A stretch of DNA of 64,000 nt from Pseudodesulfovibrio aespoeensis Aspo-2. GTDB lineage: Bacteria > Desulfobacterota > Desulfovibrionia > Desulfovibrionales > Desulfovibrionaceae. Positions 17,475-26,510 of the stretch are shown in pieces. Location: positions 744,001 through 808,000 of the forward strand of contig NC_014844.1 of NCBI RefSeq assembly GCF_000176915.2, given 5' to 3'. Position numbers and translations under genes: made by a program. The notes under the pieces are model-generated. The model made no database searches. It saw only the letters and a program-made list of their open reading frames with translations, and had not been told where the DNA came from. Position 1 is the first letter of the stretch; each line of letters opens with the position of its first letter.

Positions 17475-17498
17475 GTGTCGTGGTGTCGTGGTGTCGTG
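17475..17498. repeat. Three tandem copies of an 8-bp unit
   Basis: GTGTCGTG is repeated three times without interruption, between the terminator hairpin and the stop codon of the aminotransferase gene. Confidence 0.85.
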
Positions 17499-17530
17499 GG
17501 GAGGCGTCAGGGGCTCGCGGACCGCAAGGA

Positions 17531-18721
17531 TCAGGCGGTCCTGGTCACGGCCCGGACAAAGGCGTCGGCGGAGCGGGCGATGATCTCCTCGCCCACGCAG
17601 AAGGCGAGGCGGAAAAAGCCGGGATAGCCGAAACCCGTGCCCGGCACGGCCAGGATCTTCTCCTCCTGCAGGGTGGCGCAAAAAGCCACGTCGTCGCCGC
17701 CCGGTGCCTCGGGGAAGAAGTAGAACGCGCCGCGCGGCATGGTGTAGCGGATGCCAGCCTTGTCCAGCACCTGGGCCATGGCCTTGCGCCGGGCGTCGTA
17801 CACGGCCACGTCCACCGAGCTGCCCAGCGCCTTGCCGAGCAGCTTCTGGGCCAGGGCCGGGGCGTTGACAAAGCCGAGGATGCGGTTGGCCATGACCACC
17901 GCGCCCACGAGCTTTTCACGCCCTTCGATGGCCGGGTTGATCAGGGCGTAGCCGATGCGCTCGCCCGCCATGCTCAGGTTTTTTGAGAAGGACGAGCAGA
18001 CGATGGAATAGGGGTAGATGGGAAGCAGGCTCGGCACCTCGACCCCGTCAAAGGCGAGGAAACGGTAGGGTTCGTCCGAGAGGATGTAGATGGGTTTGTC
18101 GCGGCCCTGGTTGTGCCGGGTCAGGATGGCGGCCAGCCCGTCCAGCTCCCGGCGCGAGTAGACCGCGCCCGTGGGGTTGTTGGGCGAGTTGATGAGCACC
18201 ACCTGGGTTTTGGCGGTAATGGCCGCGTCGATGGCTGCAAGGTCCAGCTCAAAGGTGAGGGGCTTGGAGCGCACCGTGACCAGCGTGGCCCCGTGGTTTT
18301 CGGCGTAGAAGCCGTACTCCACGAAATACGGGGCCGGGGCAAGCACTTCGTCGCCCGGTTCGAGCACGGCCCGGAAGACCGAGTTGAGCGCGCCCGCCGC
18401 GCCGCAGGTGATGACCAGACTGTCCGCAGGCACGGCCACGCCCTGTTCGCGGGAGACCTCGTCGGCCAGTTTGCGGCGCACGTCCGGGTAGCCGAAGTTG
18501 GGCATGTAGCCGAGAAAAAAAGGCTGGTCCGCCTGATCGGCCAGCTCGGCCAGGGCGTGTTTGACCGCCGGGGGCGGCGGCAGGTCCGGGTTGCCCAGGC
18601 TGAAGTCGAAGACCGCGTCCTCGCCGAACTGCTGTTTCAGCCTGATCCCTTCCTCGAACATCTTGCGGATCCAGGACGAGCGTTCCGCGTACTTGACCAT
18701 CTGGGACGATATGAGCTGCAT
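17531..18721 (-). CDS. Pyridoxal-phosphate aminotransferase, class I/II
   Basis: The 396-residue cytosolic protein has the fold-type I aminotransferase set: DFSLGNPDLPPP near the N-terminus, the phosphate-binding TCGAAGALN, VVLINSPNNPTGAVY, the LSDEPYR segment, and the Schiff-base Lys K247 in CSSFSKNLSMAGERIGY. It transfers amino groups between an amino acid and a 2-oxo acid, probably aspartate or an aromatic/branched amino acid; substrate is not resolved. The ATG at 18721 follows TAAGGAGATATTC. It is last in a minus-strand run that begins at 22303, with a terminator past its stop. Confidence 0.87.
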   Translation of the reverse strand: MQLISSQMVKYAERSSWIRKMFEEGIRLKQQFGEDAVFDFSLGNPDLPPPPAVKHALAELADQADQPFFLGYMPNFGYPDVRRKLADEVSREQGVAVPADSLVITCGAAGALNSVFRAVLEPGDEVLAPAPYFVEYGFYAENHGATLVTVRSKPLTFELDLAAIDAAITAKTQVVLINSPNNPTGAVYSRRELDGLAAILTRHNQGRDKPIYILSDEPYRFLAFDGVEVPSLLPIYPYSIVCSSFSKNLSMAGERIGYALINPAIEGREKLVGAVVMANRILGFVNAPALAQKLLGKALGSSVDVAVYDARRKAMAQVLDKAGIRYTMPRGAFYFFPEAPGGDDVAFCATLQEEKILAVPGTGFGYPGFFRLAFCVGEEIIARSADAFVRAVTRTA

Positions 18722-18793
18722 GAATATCTCCTTAGTGAAGCGGGTGAAGCGGGCAGGGTACGGCAAAGCGCACCCGGTCGCAACCTGGGGCTG

Positions 18794-19783
18794 TTACCGG
18801 TCCACGCCCTGGGGCCAGACGTAGTAGAAGCCCGCCCTGGGCGGCATGATGAAGCTGGCGTCCACGCCGAGCAGGGAGGCCTTGGCCGGGTCGGCGCTGG
18901 TCATGGTGTTGTAGGGGTTGTCGTTGGGATAGGTCTCGCGGCGGTAGGTCACGACGCGGGCGTTGTCGGCCAGCCCGGACAGGGCGCGCGCCCTGGCAAA
19001 GGCGTCCTGGATGTAGCCCACCTGATCCACGAGCCCTGCGGCCAGGGCCTGATTGGCGGTGAAGACGCGGGCCGTGCGCACCAGGGCCATGTTCTGCGGG
19101 GTCAGGGCGCGGTGTTTGGCCACCAGGGCCAGGAAACGGGCGGCGTAGTCGTCGATGATGGCCTGGAACAGGGCCGCCTCCTCCGGGGTGGTGGGCCTGA
19201 ATGGCGAGCCCATGTCCTTGTCCTCTCCCGACTTGGAGACCTCCACGTCCACGCCGATCTTGTCGAACAGGCCGTGCAGCTTGGGCCGCATGAAGACCAC
19301 GCCCACCGAGCCGGTGATGGTGGTGGGATGGGCCAGTATCCAGTCGGCGGGCAGGGCTGCGTAGTAGCCGCCCGAGGCGGCCACGTCGAACATGGCCACC
19401 ACCACCTTCTTGCCCGTGCGCTGCTTGAAGTCCGCGATCTCGTGATAGAGGATGTCCGAGGCCGTGGTGGTGCCGCCCGGCGAGTCGATGGCCAGGACCA
19501 CGCCCTTGACCTCGGTGTCGGCCTCGGCCAGGGCCAGGGCGCTGACCAGCTCCTGCACCTGGCTCGGGGTGGAGCGCAGCATGCCCTGACGCGGCTGGGC
19601 CGCCAGGAAGCCGGTCAGGTGGATGAGGGCCAGCTTGCCGTCGCCGTCGCCTTCAAGGACCACTTCCTTGAGCGGGTCGGTGGTCGGGGCCGTGAAAATC
19701 TTGATTTTCGGCGCGCAGCCGGGCAGGGCCAGGGCCAGAACGAGAATCAAGGCCAGCAGGGGGGTGGTCCGCGTCAATCGCAT
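18794..19783 (-). CDS. sppA: Signal peptide peptidase SppA, lipoprotein form
   Basis: The 329-residue protein begins with a lipoprotein signal (LALALPGC, lipidated Cys at residue 23), so it should be anchored to a membrane in the periplasm. The S49 peptidase domain shows the Ser nucleophile in DVAASGGYYAALPA (S137) and the general base Lys in SGEDKDMGSPFRP (K189). SppA degrades leftover signal peptides. A lipobox instead of the usual transmembrane anchor is a variant. It lies 77 bp downstream of cobS on the same strand. Confidence 0.87.
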   Translation of the reverse strand: MRLTRTTPLLALILVLALALPGCAPKIKIFTAPTTDPLKEVVLEGDGDGKLALIHLTGFLAAQPRQGMLRSTPSQVQELVSALALAEADTEVKGVVLAIDSPGGTTTASDILYHEIADFKQRTGKKVVVAMFDVAASGGYYAALPADWILAHPTTITGSVGVVFMRPKLHGLFDKIGVDVEVSKSGEDKDMGSPFRPTTPEEAALFQAIIDDYAARFLALVAKHRALTPQNMALVRTARVFTANQALAAGLVDQVGYIQDAFARARALSGLADNARVVTYRRETYPNDNPYNTMTSADPAKASLLGVDASFIMPPRAGFYYVWPQGVDR

Positions 19784-19860
19784 GGTGTCTCCGTAGGATT
19801 CTGGTTGATGCCCTTGGGAATGGTCAGGAACGGAACGTGGTCGGCTGCCCTTGCCCCTGG

Positions 19861-20598
19861 TCAGCCCAGGAGGACGAAGCCGAGCCCGGCGGAAAGCTCG
19901 CCCAGGATCACGGCACAGCCCAGGAAGTCGCCGTTGGCCCCGCCCACATGCTCGGCCAGCCCGCGCAGGGGCATGATGGCCAGGGTGGCGATGACGATGG
20001 CCCCGACGGTCGCCAGCGGTCCGACCAGGAACACGCCCGTGCCAAAGGTCAGGGCCGAGGCGGTCAGGGCCACGCCCAGGGTCGCGCCGTCGATGTAGAG
20101 CTTGCCCAGGCCGGGCCGGGTCAGGTGGCGCACGGCGTAGCCCAGGCAGACGGCGGCGGTGCGGCCCAGGATGAAGGCCCAGACAATGGCCCCGAAGGCT
20201 CCGGCCAGGAGCATCTCATGAAAGAGGATGATCTGGCCGCCCAGGGCCATGACCAGCCCGATGACGCCAAAGGCTCCGGCCCGGCTGTCCTTGATCACGG
20301 TCCAGAACCGGGCCGGGTCGGCGTGGGTGGTGACTGCGTCGCAGACATCGGCCAGCCCGTCGAAATGCAGGCCGCGCGTCAGGTAGAGGCTCAAGACTAC
20401 CATGAGCCACGCCTGGACCCACGGCGAGGCGGCAAAGATGCCCAGGAAAAAGGGGAGGGCCACAGCCGCGCCCAGGACCGCGCCCACCAGCGGCAGGTGG
20501 ACCATGCACCGGTTCATTTCGTCCTCGGCCATGATCCGGGCCGGGGCCAGCCGGGTCAGGAAACCCAGGGTGTTGATGAAGCTGCGGAAGAATCCCAT
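19861..20598 (-). CDS. cobS: Adenosylcobinamide-GDP ribazoletransferase (cobalamin synthase)
   Basis: The 245-residue polytopic inner-membrane protein carries the CobS signature RGLHFDGLADVCDA and KDSRAGAFGVIGL, plus about six hydrophobic helices. It joins adenosylcobinamide-GDP with alpha-ribazole to complete coenzyme B12. Its ATG directly abuts the stop codon of the SAM hydrolase gene, so the two are probably translated from one message. No other cob gene is in the window. B12 is needed by the radical SAM proteins of the cluster at 34-44 kb. Confidence 0.9.
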   Translation of the reverse strand: MGFFRSFINTLGFLTRLAPARIMAEDEMNRCMVHLPLVGAVLGAAVALPFFLGIFAASPWVQAWLMVVLSLYLTRGLHFDGLADVCDAVTTHADPARFWTVIKDSRAGAFGVIGLVMALGGQIILFHEMLLAGAFGAIVWAFILGRTAAVCLGYAVRHLTRPGLGKLYIDGATLGVALTASALTFGTGVFLVGPLATVGAIVIATLAIMPLRGLAEHVGGANGDFLGCAVILGELSAGLGFVLLG

Positions 20599-21423
20599 TC
20601 ATGCCTCCCAGGCCAGTTCAATGGCGTCGCCCATGGACAATCCGAACTGTTTGGCCGCCGAACGCTGGTTTACGGCCAGTTCCAGAAATCCCTGGCTGCC
20701 TTCGAGCAGGCCGGGGCCGCCCTCCGGCATGTCTCCGTAGGTGCGGGCGTAGGTCAGCCCGCCTCCGGCGGGCACGGTCAGGCGCAGGCCGGTGGGCACG
20801 CCCAGGCTGCCCGCCTCCAGGTTGAGCACGCAGTTGCCGAAACGGTCGATGTGCAGGACATGGCCGCAGGCCCGACCGGGCCGGATGTCCGGATGGCTCC
20901 AGGGCAGGCTGACCAGGGTTTCTGGGTCGATCTCGCGGCCCAGTTCGCCGGGCTTGCCGCCGAGTGCCAGCCAGGCGGCCAGCGGGGCGAGCACGTCGCG
21001 CCCGTGAAAGGTGTGCGAGACCCGGTTCGGGGCGTCCATGGCCGCGCTCAGGTCAAAGGCGCGGATGCTGGCCGCCCAGGCGTTTTTCTGGGCCAGGGCG
21101 AGCAGGCCGTTGTCAGGGGCGATGAGCATCCGTCCGTCCACCTCCAGCCCGACGATGGCCCGGTCCGTGCCCACGCCAGGATCGACCACGGCCAGGATCA
21201 CGGCGTCGGCAGGGAAATGTTCATAGCTGGCGGCCAGGAAAAAGGCGGCCTGGGCCACGTTGAACGGGGCCACGTCGTGGGAGATGTCCACCACGAGGCA
21301 GCCCGGCGCCTTGCGGGCGAGCACGGCGCGCATCTGGCCCACATAGGGGTCGGAGAGCCCGAAGTCGGTAATCAGGCCGATGGTCCGGGGCGGCGGGGTT
21401 TCCTTCTTCATGGCCGTGAACAT
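20599..21423 (-). CDS. SAM hydrolase / SAM-dependent halogenase family (DUF62)
   Basis: The 274-residue protein begins GLITDFGLSDPYVGQMRAVL and has DISHDVAPFNVAQAAFFL, VVDPGVGTDRA and the C-terminal HIDRFGNCVLNL, all landmarks of the SAM hydroxide adenosyltransferase family. Such enzymes split S-adenosylmethionine to adenosine and methionine; the rare fluorinases and chlorinases are relatives. The ATG at 21423 is 1 base past the stop of the upstream gene, with GGAAGG 10 bases upstream. It sits between a YitT-like gene and cobS. Confidence 0.85.
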   Translation of the reverse strand: MFTAMKKETPPPRTIGLITDFGLSDPYVGQMRAVLARKAPGCLVVDISHDVAPFNVAQAAFFLAASYEHFPADAVILAVVDPGVGTDRAIVGLEVDGRMLIAPDNGLLALAQKNAWAASIRAFDLSAAMDAPNRVSHTFHGRDVLAPLAAWLALGGKPGELGREIDPETLVSLPWSHPDIRPGRACGHVLHIDRFGNCVLNLEAGSLGVPTGLRLTVPAGGGLTYARTYGDMPEGGPGLLEGSQGFLELAVNQRSAAKQFGLSMGDAIELAWEA

Positions 21424-21424
21424 C

Positions 21425-22303
21425 TCAGTAGACCTTCCTTGATGAAAAACCGCGGCCCAGCACGTGGAAGCCGGAGCCCATGATGGTGAAGGCGTCGGGA
21501 TCAATGGTGTAGACCAGCTCCTCCAGCCGTTTGAGCTGGATGGACGAGACCATGGTCAGGATGACCTGCTTGCGCTCGCCCGACCAGCCGCCGCGCCCTT
21601 CGAGCATGGTCACGCCCCGGTCGAGCGGGCCGAGGATGGCCTGGCGCACCTCGTCTGGCTTGCCGGTGATGACGATGACCATCTTGCGCTCGCTGAACAT
21701 GCCCATGACATACTCGATGGCCAGGGCGATGACAAAGGTCATGGCGATGGAATAGAGCATGATGTGCAGATCGAGAAAGGCGAAGCCCGCCACAAAGCCT
21801 GTGAGATTGAACCAGAACTCGAAGCTGCCCATGGAGAGGTTGAACTTCTCCTTGCAGATGACGGCCAGGATGTCGGCCCCGCCCGTGGAGCCCAGCGAGC
21901 GCAGGGCCACGCCCACGCCCGCGCCCATGATGCCCCCGCCGGTGAGCACGGCCAGCCAGATGTCCTCGATGGGCATGGTCCAGGGGATGATGTCGATGAA
22001 GACCGATGTGGCGATCATGCCGTAGAGGCTGTAGAAAAAGAACCGCCTGCTGACAAAGATCCAGCCGAGCACGAATACCGGCAGGTTGAGCAGCAGATAC
22101 CACTGGCCCGTGGTCAACCCGCCGAACACGTAGTAGCACAGGAGCGCGATGCCGGACATGCCGCCGGTCAGCAGCCCGTGGGGCACGGCCACGGCCTTGA
22201 TCGCAAAGGCGATCAGGAACGACCCGAAGGTCAGCAGCATCAGGTTCCAGGGCACGCCAAAGGTCATGGCGCGAAAACGGTCACTTATCTCGGCTTGTTT
22301 CAT
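21425..22303 (-). CDS. YitT family membrane protein with C-terminal DUF2179 domain
   Basis: The 292-residue protein has about five or six membrane helices (for example PHGLLTGGMSGIALLCYYVF and ALRSLGSTGGADILAV) and a soluble C-terminal domain (ERKMVIVITGKPDEVRQAI ... GRGGWSGERKQVILTMVS) typical of YitT/DUF2179 proteins. Transport function is suspected in the family but no substrate is established. The ATG at 22303 follows GTGGAGACCACC; the longer open frame upstream lacks a ribosome site. It is first in the minus-strand run to 17531. Confidence 0.82.
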   Translation of the reverse strand: MKQAEISDRFRAMTFGVPWNLMLLTFGSFLIAFAIKAVAVPHGLLTGGMSGIALLCYYVFGGLTTGQWYLLLNLPVFVLGWIFVSRRFFFYSLYGMIATSVFIDIIPWTMPIEDIWLAVLTGGGIMGAGVGVALRSLGSTGGADILAVICKEKFNLSMGSFEFWFNLTGFVAGFAFLDLHIMLYSIAMTFVIALAIEYVMGMFSERKMVIVITGKPDEVRQAILGPLDRGVTMLEGRGGWSGERKQVILTMVSSIQLKRLEELVYTIDPDAFTIMGSGFHVLGRGFSSRKVY

Positions 22304-22507
22304 GGTGGTCTCCACGGAGTCTTTTAGCCGGTTTTGTCGACACTGAAAACCACTATTCGGTGACACGGTCACTGTTGCGTCCCACCGTCTCGCTCCTCTT
22401 TGCGCGATGCCTGGGGCGGCATCGGCCTTGCGCGCCTGGGCGAATGAGGGTAATCCGAAAACGTTTCCCCGGACCGAACCACCCTGCGGGGGGCACCCAA
22501 ACATGTC
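22304..22507. other. Divergent upstream region
   Basis: This spacer separates the minus-strand YitT gene from the plus-strand PocR gene and should hold both promoters. At its right border, ACATGTC (22501-22507) and GACATGT (22514-22520) form an inverted repeat that could be an operator. I see no known riboswitch motif. Confidence 0.4.
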
Positions 22508-22591
22508 ATGGCGGACATGTCCGGCGTGCTCACCGGAGACAGGGCAATCTCCATCATCATGCTCAAGAATCACGAGGGAAGGGATTTTCAG

Positions 22592-23083
22592 ATGCATCTG
22601 ACCGATTTGCAACCAAAGGAAAAATGGGTTGAGTTGCAGCAGGAGCTGCACGACCGCTTTCATCTCAACGCCGATGTCATGGACCGGGACGGCACCCGGC
22701 TGACGGGCAACACCTGGGGCAACGACCTGTGCCGGGCCATCCGCGAGGATGCCAAGGGGCACGGGGCCATCTGTGCCCCTGCCGGGCAGGTGTTCGTCCA
22801 CCTGATGCAGGAGGGCCGGGCCGCGTTCGTCGAGGAGTGCGACGCCGGCATGGTGCGCATCAGCGTCCCGGTGATCAAGGACGGCGAACTGCTCGGCTCG
22901 GTGGGCGGCTGCGGCTTGATGCCCGAGGAGGGCGAGGTGGACGAGTTCATGGTCGAGATGTCCACGGACATGGACGCCGAGACCGTGGCCGGGCTGGCCA
23001 AGACTGTCCCTGTTGCTTCAGAACAGCGTGTGCGCGAGATTTTGGAGTTCATCGAGGCCAGAGTGGCCGAGTTGATCACCTAA
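22592..23083 (+). CDS. Stand-alone PocR ligand-binding domain protein
   Basis: The 163-residue protein is essentially one PocR sensory domain: four cysteines in conserved settings (NDLCRAI C47, GAICAPAGQ C61, FVEECDAGM C83, VGGCG C107) and the core VRISVPVIKDGELLGSVGG. In PocR and related kinases this domain senses small organic ligands, and the cysteines may hold metal in some members. There is no output domain, so it must act through a partner. The ATG at 22592 follows GAGGGAAGGGATTTTCAG; in-frame starts at 22508 and 22559 are possible. It lies 82 bp upstream of a universal stress protein gene. Confidence 0.75.
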   Translation: MHLTDLQPKEKWVELQQELHDRFHLNADVMDRDGTRLTGNTWGNDLCRAIREDAKGHGAICAPAGQVFVHLMQEGRAAFVEECDAGMVRISVPVIKDGELLGSVGGCGLMPEEGEVDEFMVEMSTDMDAETVAGLAKTVPVASEQRVREILEFIEARVAELIT

Positions 23084-23165
23084 CAGGTCCGGGGGCGTGT
23101 TCCCCGGTCCATCATCCGCTCCCCCGGCCTGTGGCAGGTCAGGGGGTGCGACCACAGGAGGCCTC

Positions 23166-24131
23166 ATGCACGACGAGAATTCCGGGACCGCAAGGCCGGT
23201 CATTGATCCGACCCTGACCCCGTCCGGCAGGCACAAGGGCGACGACACCCTGGACCGCCATCTGCTCGTGGCCCTGTCCGCGCATTCCAAGGCCGGGGCC
23301 GGGGTCGAGTTCATCACCCATTTCTTCACGGCGCGCGAGCACATCGGCCTGACCCTCTTCCATATCCCGGCTTCCCAGGGGGCTGTCTGGGCCGAGGAGG
23401 CGTCCTACGAGACCCTGGACGCCCTTGAGACGCGGGTGGCGGCCAGCGCGGGCAAGGGGCGCAAGGTGGTGGACGGCGTCAGGCGCACCCTGGTGGCAGC
23501 CGGGTTTGATCCGGAGAAGATCGCGGACCGTGTGGTCTCGCCCCAGAGGGGCAAGGGGCACGATCTCATCCGCGAGGCCGCGCAGGGCCGGTATGACGCC
23601 GTGGTCCTGGGCCGCCGGGCGCAGGTGGGCCTGGGCGAGATCATGGACAAGTCCCTGTCGCGCCATCTGCTCGAAGGGCTGTCCCACTCCATCAGCTTTC
23701 CCCTGTGGATATGTCGCCTGCCCGAGCATGACCGCCGGAACGTGCTTCTGTGCGTGGATGGCTCGCCGCCCTCGGAGCGAATGACCGATCACGTGGGCTT
23801 TATCCTCGCCAGGGAGCCGGGGCATACGGTGACCGTGTTCCACGTCAGCCCCGGCGGGGAGGACGCGCCAGAGGCCCGCGCGGTCATCGACCGGGCCGTG
23901 GCCCTGCTGGCCGAGGCGGGCATGCCCGAAGAACGGGTGGTCGCCACCGTCCGCACCGGCGCGAACCCGTCCCGGCTCATCGAGGCCGAGTACCACGCGG
24001 GCCGCTACGCCGTGGTGGCCATCGGCAGCTCCGGCTCGGGCCGGGGCCTCTGGGACCGCCTCTTTGTCGGCTCCGTGGCCCGGACCGTGTTCGACGACCT
24101 CTCCGGCGCAGCCCTGTGGGTGTGTTTCTAG
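23166..24131 (+). CDS. Tandem universal stress protein (two USP domains)
   Basis: The 321-residue protein has two UspA-like halves (about 30-180 and 190-320). The second half shows the nucleotide-binding end pattern IGSSGSGRGLWDRLFVGSVA, matching G-x2-G-x9-G(S/T); the first shows LGRRAQVGLGEIMDKSLS, a degenerate version. USPs are cytosolic stress-induced proteins; the second half may bind ATP. The ATG follows CACAGGAGGCCTC. It is probably cotranscribed with the PocR-domain gene. Confidence 0.85.
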   Translation: MHDENSGTARPVIDPTLTPSGRHKGDDTLDRHLLVALSAHSKAGAGVEFITHFFTAREHIGLTLFHIPASQGAVWAEEASYETLDALETRVAASAGKGRKVVDGVRRTLVAAGFDPEKIADRVVSPQRGKGHDLIREAAQGRYDAVVLGRRAQVGLGEIMDKSLSRHLLEGLSHSISFPLWICRLPEHDRRNVLLCVDGSPPSERMTDHVGFILAREPGHTVTVFHVSPGGEDAPEARAVIDRAVALLAEAGMPEERVVATVRTGANPSRLIEAEYHAGRYAVVAIGSSGSGRGLWDRLFVGSVARTVFDDLSGAALWVCF

Positions 24132-24260
24132 GGGGTGTGAAGCTCCTGGTCGCGAGCCGCGGGGTTCTCTGCTGCCGAGTGTCTGGCCAGGGCATGTTTT
24201 CGGCCCTGTCCAATCGGCTGTGTAGCCCATCGAGACATCTGGACAGGTGCAAAGCGGAGG

Positions 24261-26228
24261 CTACGAGGCTTCATCTCTTCCATTGTTCCGCTTAAGGATG
24301 ACAAAATCACTGCTGTCGTCCCATACTTCGAAACCTTTCCCCTCGGTAAAAGGCGAGGCGGATTTGAATTCGAAATTGAAAGGCAGTCGCTTCCCGAATC
24401 TGTCAATCCATGTAAAAAGAATTCCGTTGTTCCACGGCCAGCGTGCCTTATGCGTCGTGTCAAGGCTGATTGCACGTATGGTGAAAGGTTGATTGCGGGC
24501 CTGCAAAATGAGTTTTGACCCCACGGGGGTTACGCCCAGCCACTGCCCATTTTGCTGCGTGGACAGAGTCCTCCCATTGCCGTCACTGATGGCAACACTC
24601 TTGTTTCCCTGAACAAAACGCACAAAGACTGTACCGGGAGCAGCGGCGGCCGCGAAATCCAACTCAAGCCGCCCGCCGTGTGGCACGTGAATGTCCCCCT
24701 TTTTTGCCACGGTGTAACCGCTGTTCGACTTTGCATATGGCGAGTCAATTATTGTAAAGTTAATTTCAGGGTAGTTATTTTCTATGGTGTCTTTGTCGAA
24801 AAGGTATCCCGCTACGGGCTTTTCAGAACGGATACTGTTGGCCAGAGCGTAGTAGAGAGGCCCCATGTCTTCAAATAAGACCATGTCCTCTTTGGAAAGC
24901 GATTTGTTAAACGATGAGAACACGTCATCAGAGTAAACGATATTAGACTCAACTGTTTCCATTTTCATTACCTGGATAGCTAGCAGCCCTCGTTGAGAGA
25001 TATAGCCGATGAAAAGAAAGGCAAGAAAATAGACCATCCATTTTTTGCCGAGGGCCGAGGCGTTGTTATGCATCGGCTGATTGTTATGTTGTATGGCGCG
25101 GCACGTCATCAAGGTGATGGTGATCAGGAATACGACCAGAGCAGGAGCGACGCGGACAAAAATAATGCCGACGACACCGGGGATCAGGACGACCTGTGAG
25201 AGTCCGAACGCTCCCATCGAAGCGATGAACATGGCTTGGATCATGCGGGCTTGTTGCCTGGAAAACAGACGAGACCTATATGCTTTGATGAACACCTTGG
25301 AAAGTAAAATGAAACCGATGAAATGGAGCGCCAGGATGGCATAATGCGCTGCATGAAGGGCATCGTACGAGGTTGTTATGTGCTCTTTGAATGTGGAGTA
25401 CAGGATGTCGTACTGGACAAAGAACGAATACATATATTTGAGATTTTCGATCAGTTCGGCGAGGTAGTCCCAGTTAGGGTGGGTGTATCCCTGCGAGGCG
25501 TGACGTAGATACCCGATCGCCATGATTGCGGACATGGCGGCGGGAATCCAGTAAGTCATTTTCTCCGGAGTGCGCTTGGCTGTCACATACAGCAGGCAGG
25601 TCATGCCGACGATGATCACTCCTCCGGGGTGGAATAGAACGGTTGCCGCAGCCAGCAGCGGGATGGTCCACTGTATTCGCCGGTTGTTCGTGAAAAGAAC
25701 AGCCCATTGGGCCAGGCCGAGAGCGACCACATAGGTATGTGCATTTGGGAACCAGAAGATGAATCCCCTACAATCAAGAAACGCACAGATCGCCAAGGCA
25801 ACCCCTCCCCACTGCCACCCCAGTGTCACTACCAAAAAAGCTGCCAGGCACACGCCGAAAAACACTTGGGCGAAGAGGGTTGTTGCCCAATAGATATCCC
25901 TCCACTCAAACCCTAGTTTTCTTGCTTGCGCGTAAATGAAGGTGTGAACGGGGTGGTAGTCGTATGCGATGGCCAAATATACGCTGATGGCCCCAACCGC
26001 CTTGTCTTCATATGAAGCGGACTCGACTTGCGAATAAAGGTACTCACTTTGTTTCTCTCGGGCCGGGGCGAACTGGAGCCCTGGTTGCACTGAGTTTATA
26101 TAGGCGTCGTCCGGTTCAATGGGTTCGGCGCGCTGGTCCATCATATAGAAGACACCAAACAGTCGAATTGCCAGAAAAAAGACGCAGCACAGAGAAAATG
26201 TTAGGGTGGTTATTTTAATGTTTGTCAT
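24261..26228 (-). CDS. Polytopic membrane protein, possible GT-C-type glycosyltransferase
   Basis: I do not recognise a named family. The 655-residue protein has an N-terminal helix (about 5-30), an acidic first loop (EPIEPDDAYINS), about ten further helices to residue 420, and a soluble C-terminal domain of about 220 residues likely in the periplasm. An acidic D-D motif in the first external loop followed by many helices and a soluble tail is the layout of GT-C glycosyltransferases that use polyprenyl-phosphate sugars. It is the last gene of the minus-strand glycan arm. Base composition is visibly lower in GC than the flanking housekeeping genes. Confidence 0.5.
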   Translation of the reverse strand: MTNIKITTLTFSLCCVFFLAIRLFGVFYMMDQRAEPIEPDDAYINSVQPGLQFAPAREKQSEYLYSQVESASYEDKAVGAISVYLAIAYDYHPVHTFIYAQARKLGFEWRDIYWATTLFAQVFFGVCLAAFLVVTLGWQWGGVALAICAFLDCRGFIFWFPNAHTYVVALGLAQWAVLFTNNRRIQWTIPLLAAATVLFHPGGVIIVGMTCLLYVTAKRTPEKMTYWIPAAMSAIMAIGYLRHASQGYTHPNWDYLAELIENLKYMYSFFVQYDILYSTFKEHITTSYDALHAAHYAILALHFIGFILLSKVFIKAYRSRLFSRQQARMIQAMFIASMGAFGLSQVVLIPGVVGIIFVRVAPALVVFLITITLMTCRAIQHNNQPMHNNASALGKKWMVYFLAFLFIGYISQRGLLAIQVMKMETVESNIVYSDDVFSSFNKSLSKEDMVLFEDMGPLYYALANSIRSEKPVAGYLFDKDTIENNYPEINFTIIDSPYAKSNSGYTVAKKGDIHVPHGGRLELDFAAAAAPGTVFVRFVQGNKSVAISDGNGRTLSTQQNGQWLGVTPVGSKLILQARNQPFTIRAISLDTTHKARWPWNNGILFTWIDRFGKRLPFNFEFKSASPFTEGKGFEVWDDSSDFVILKRNNGRDEAS

Positions 26229-26510
26229 TGTGTGAATGATTGTGTTGATGTTTGTGGCAAAGTGATTCGCATCGTATCACGCTGTCGTTCTCCGCGCGCT
26301 GTTGTGTCGACTGAATGGGGTGTCTTCTAGGGGGAGTCCGCACTTCGTCAATCCTCAGGCTTCTTCGTGCAGATGAATGTCCGAATAAGACTCATGTCCA
26401 TCGGAAGCCATGAAAACGGTCGGTTTTTTGTAAACATCATTTCAAAATGGTTTCGGAGTTCGCGGTCGATGAGGTCGCAGAAGTTCGGGTGTTCCCAGCA
26501 GATCAATTTG

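Noticed and set aside
16485-17681. Longer start for the CmcI-like methyltransferase.
   Set aside because: The upstream extension has no ribosome site and is Arg/Pro-rich; the start at 17312 has AAGGAG.
18113-20098. A 661-codon plus-strand open frame.
   Set aside because: It spans the antisense of the aminotransferase, sppA and part of cobS, all well supported on the minus strand.
22304-22591. Possible riboswitch upstream of the YitT or PocR gene.
   Set aside because: Only a 7-bp inverted repeat was found; no known aptamer core could be matched.
24261-26228. PglB-type oligosaccharyltransferase.
   Set aside because: No WWDxG motif is visible, so an OST call is not supported.
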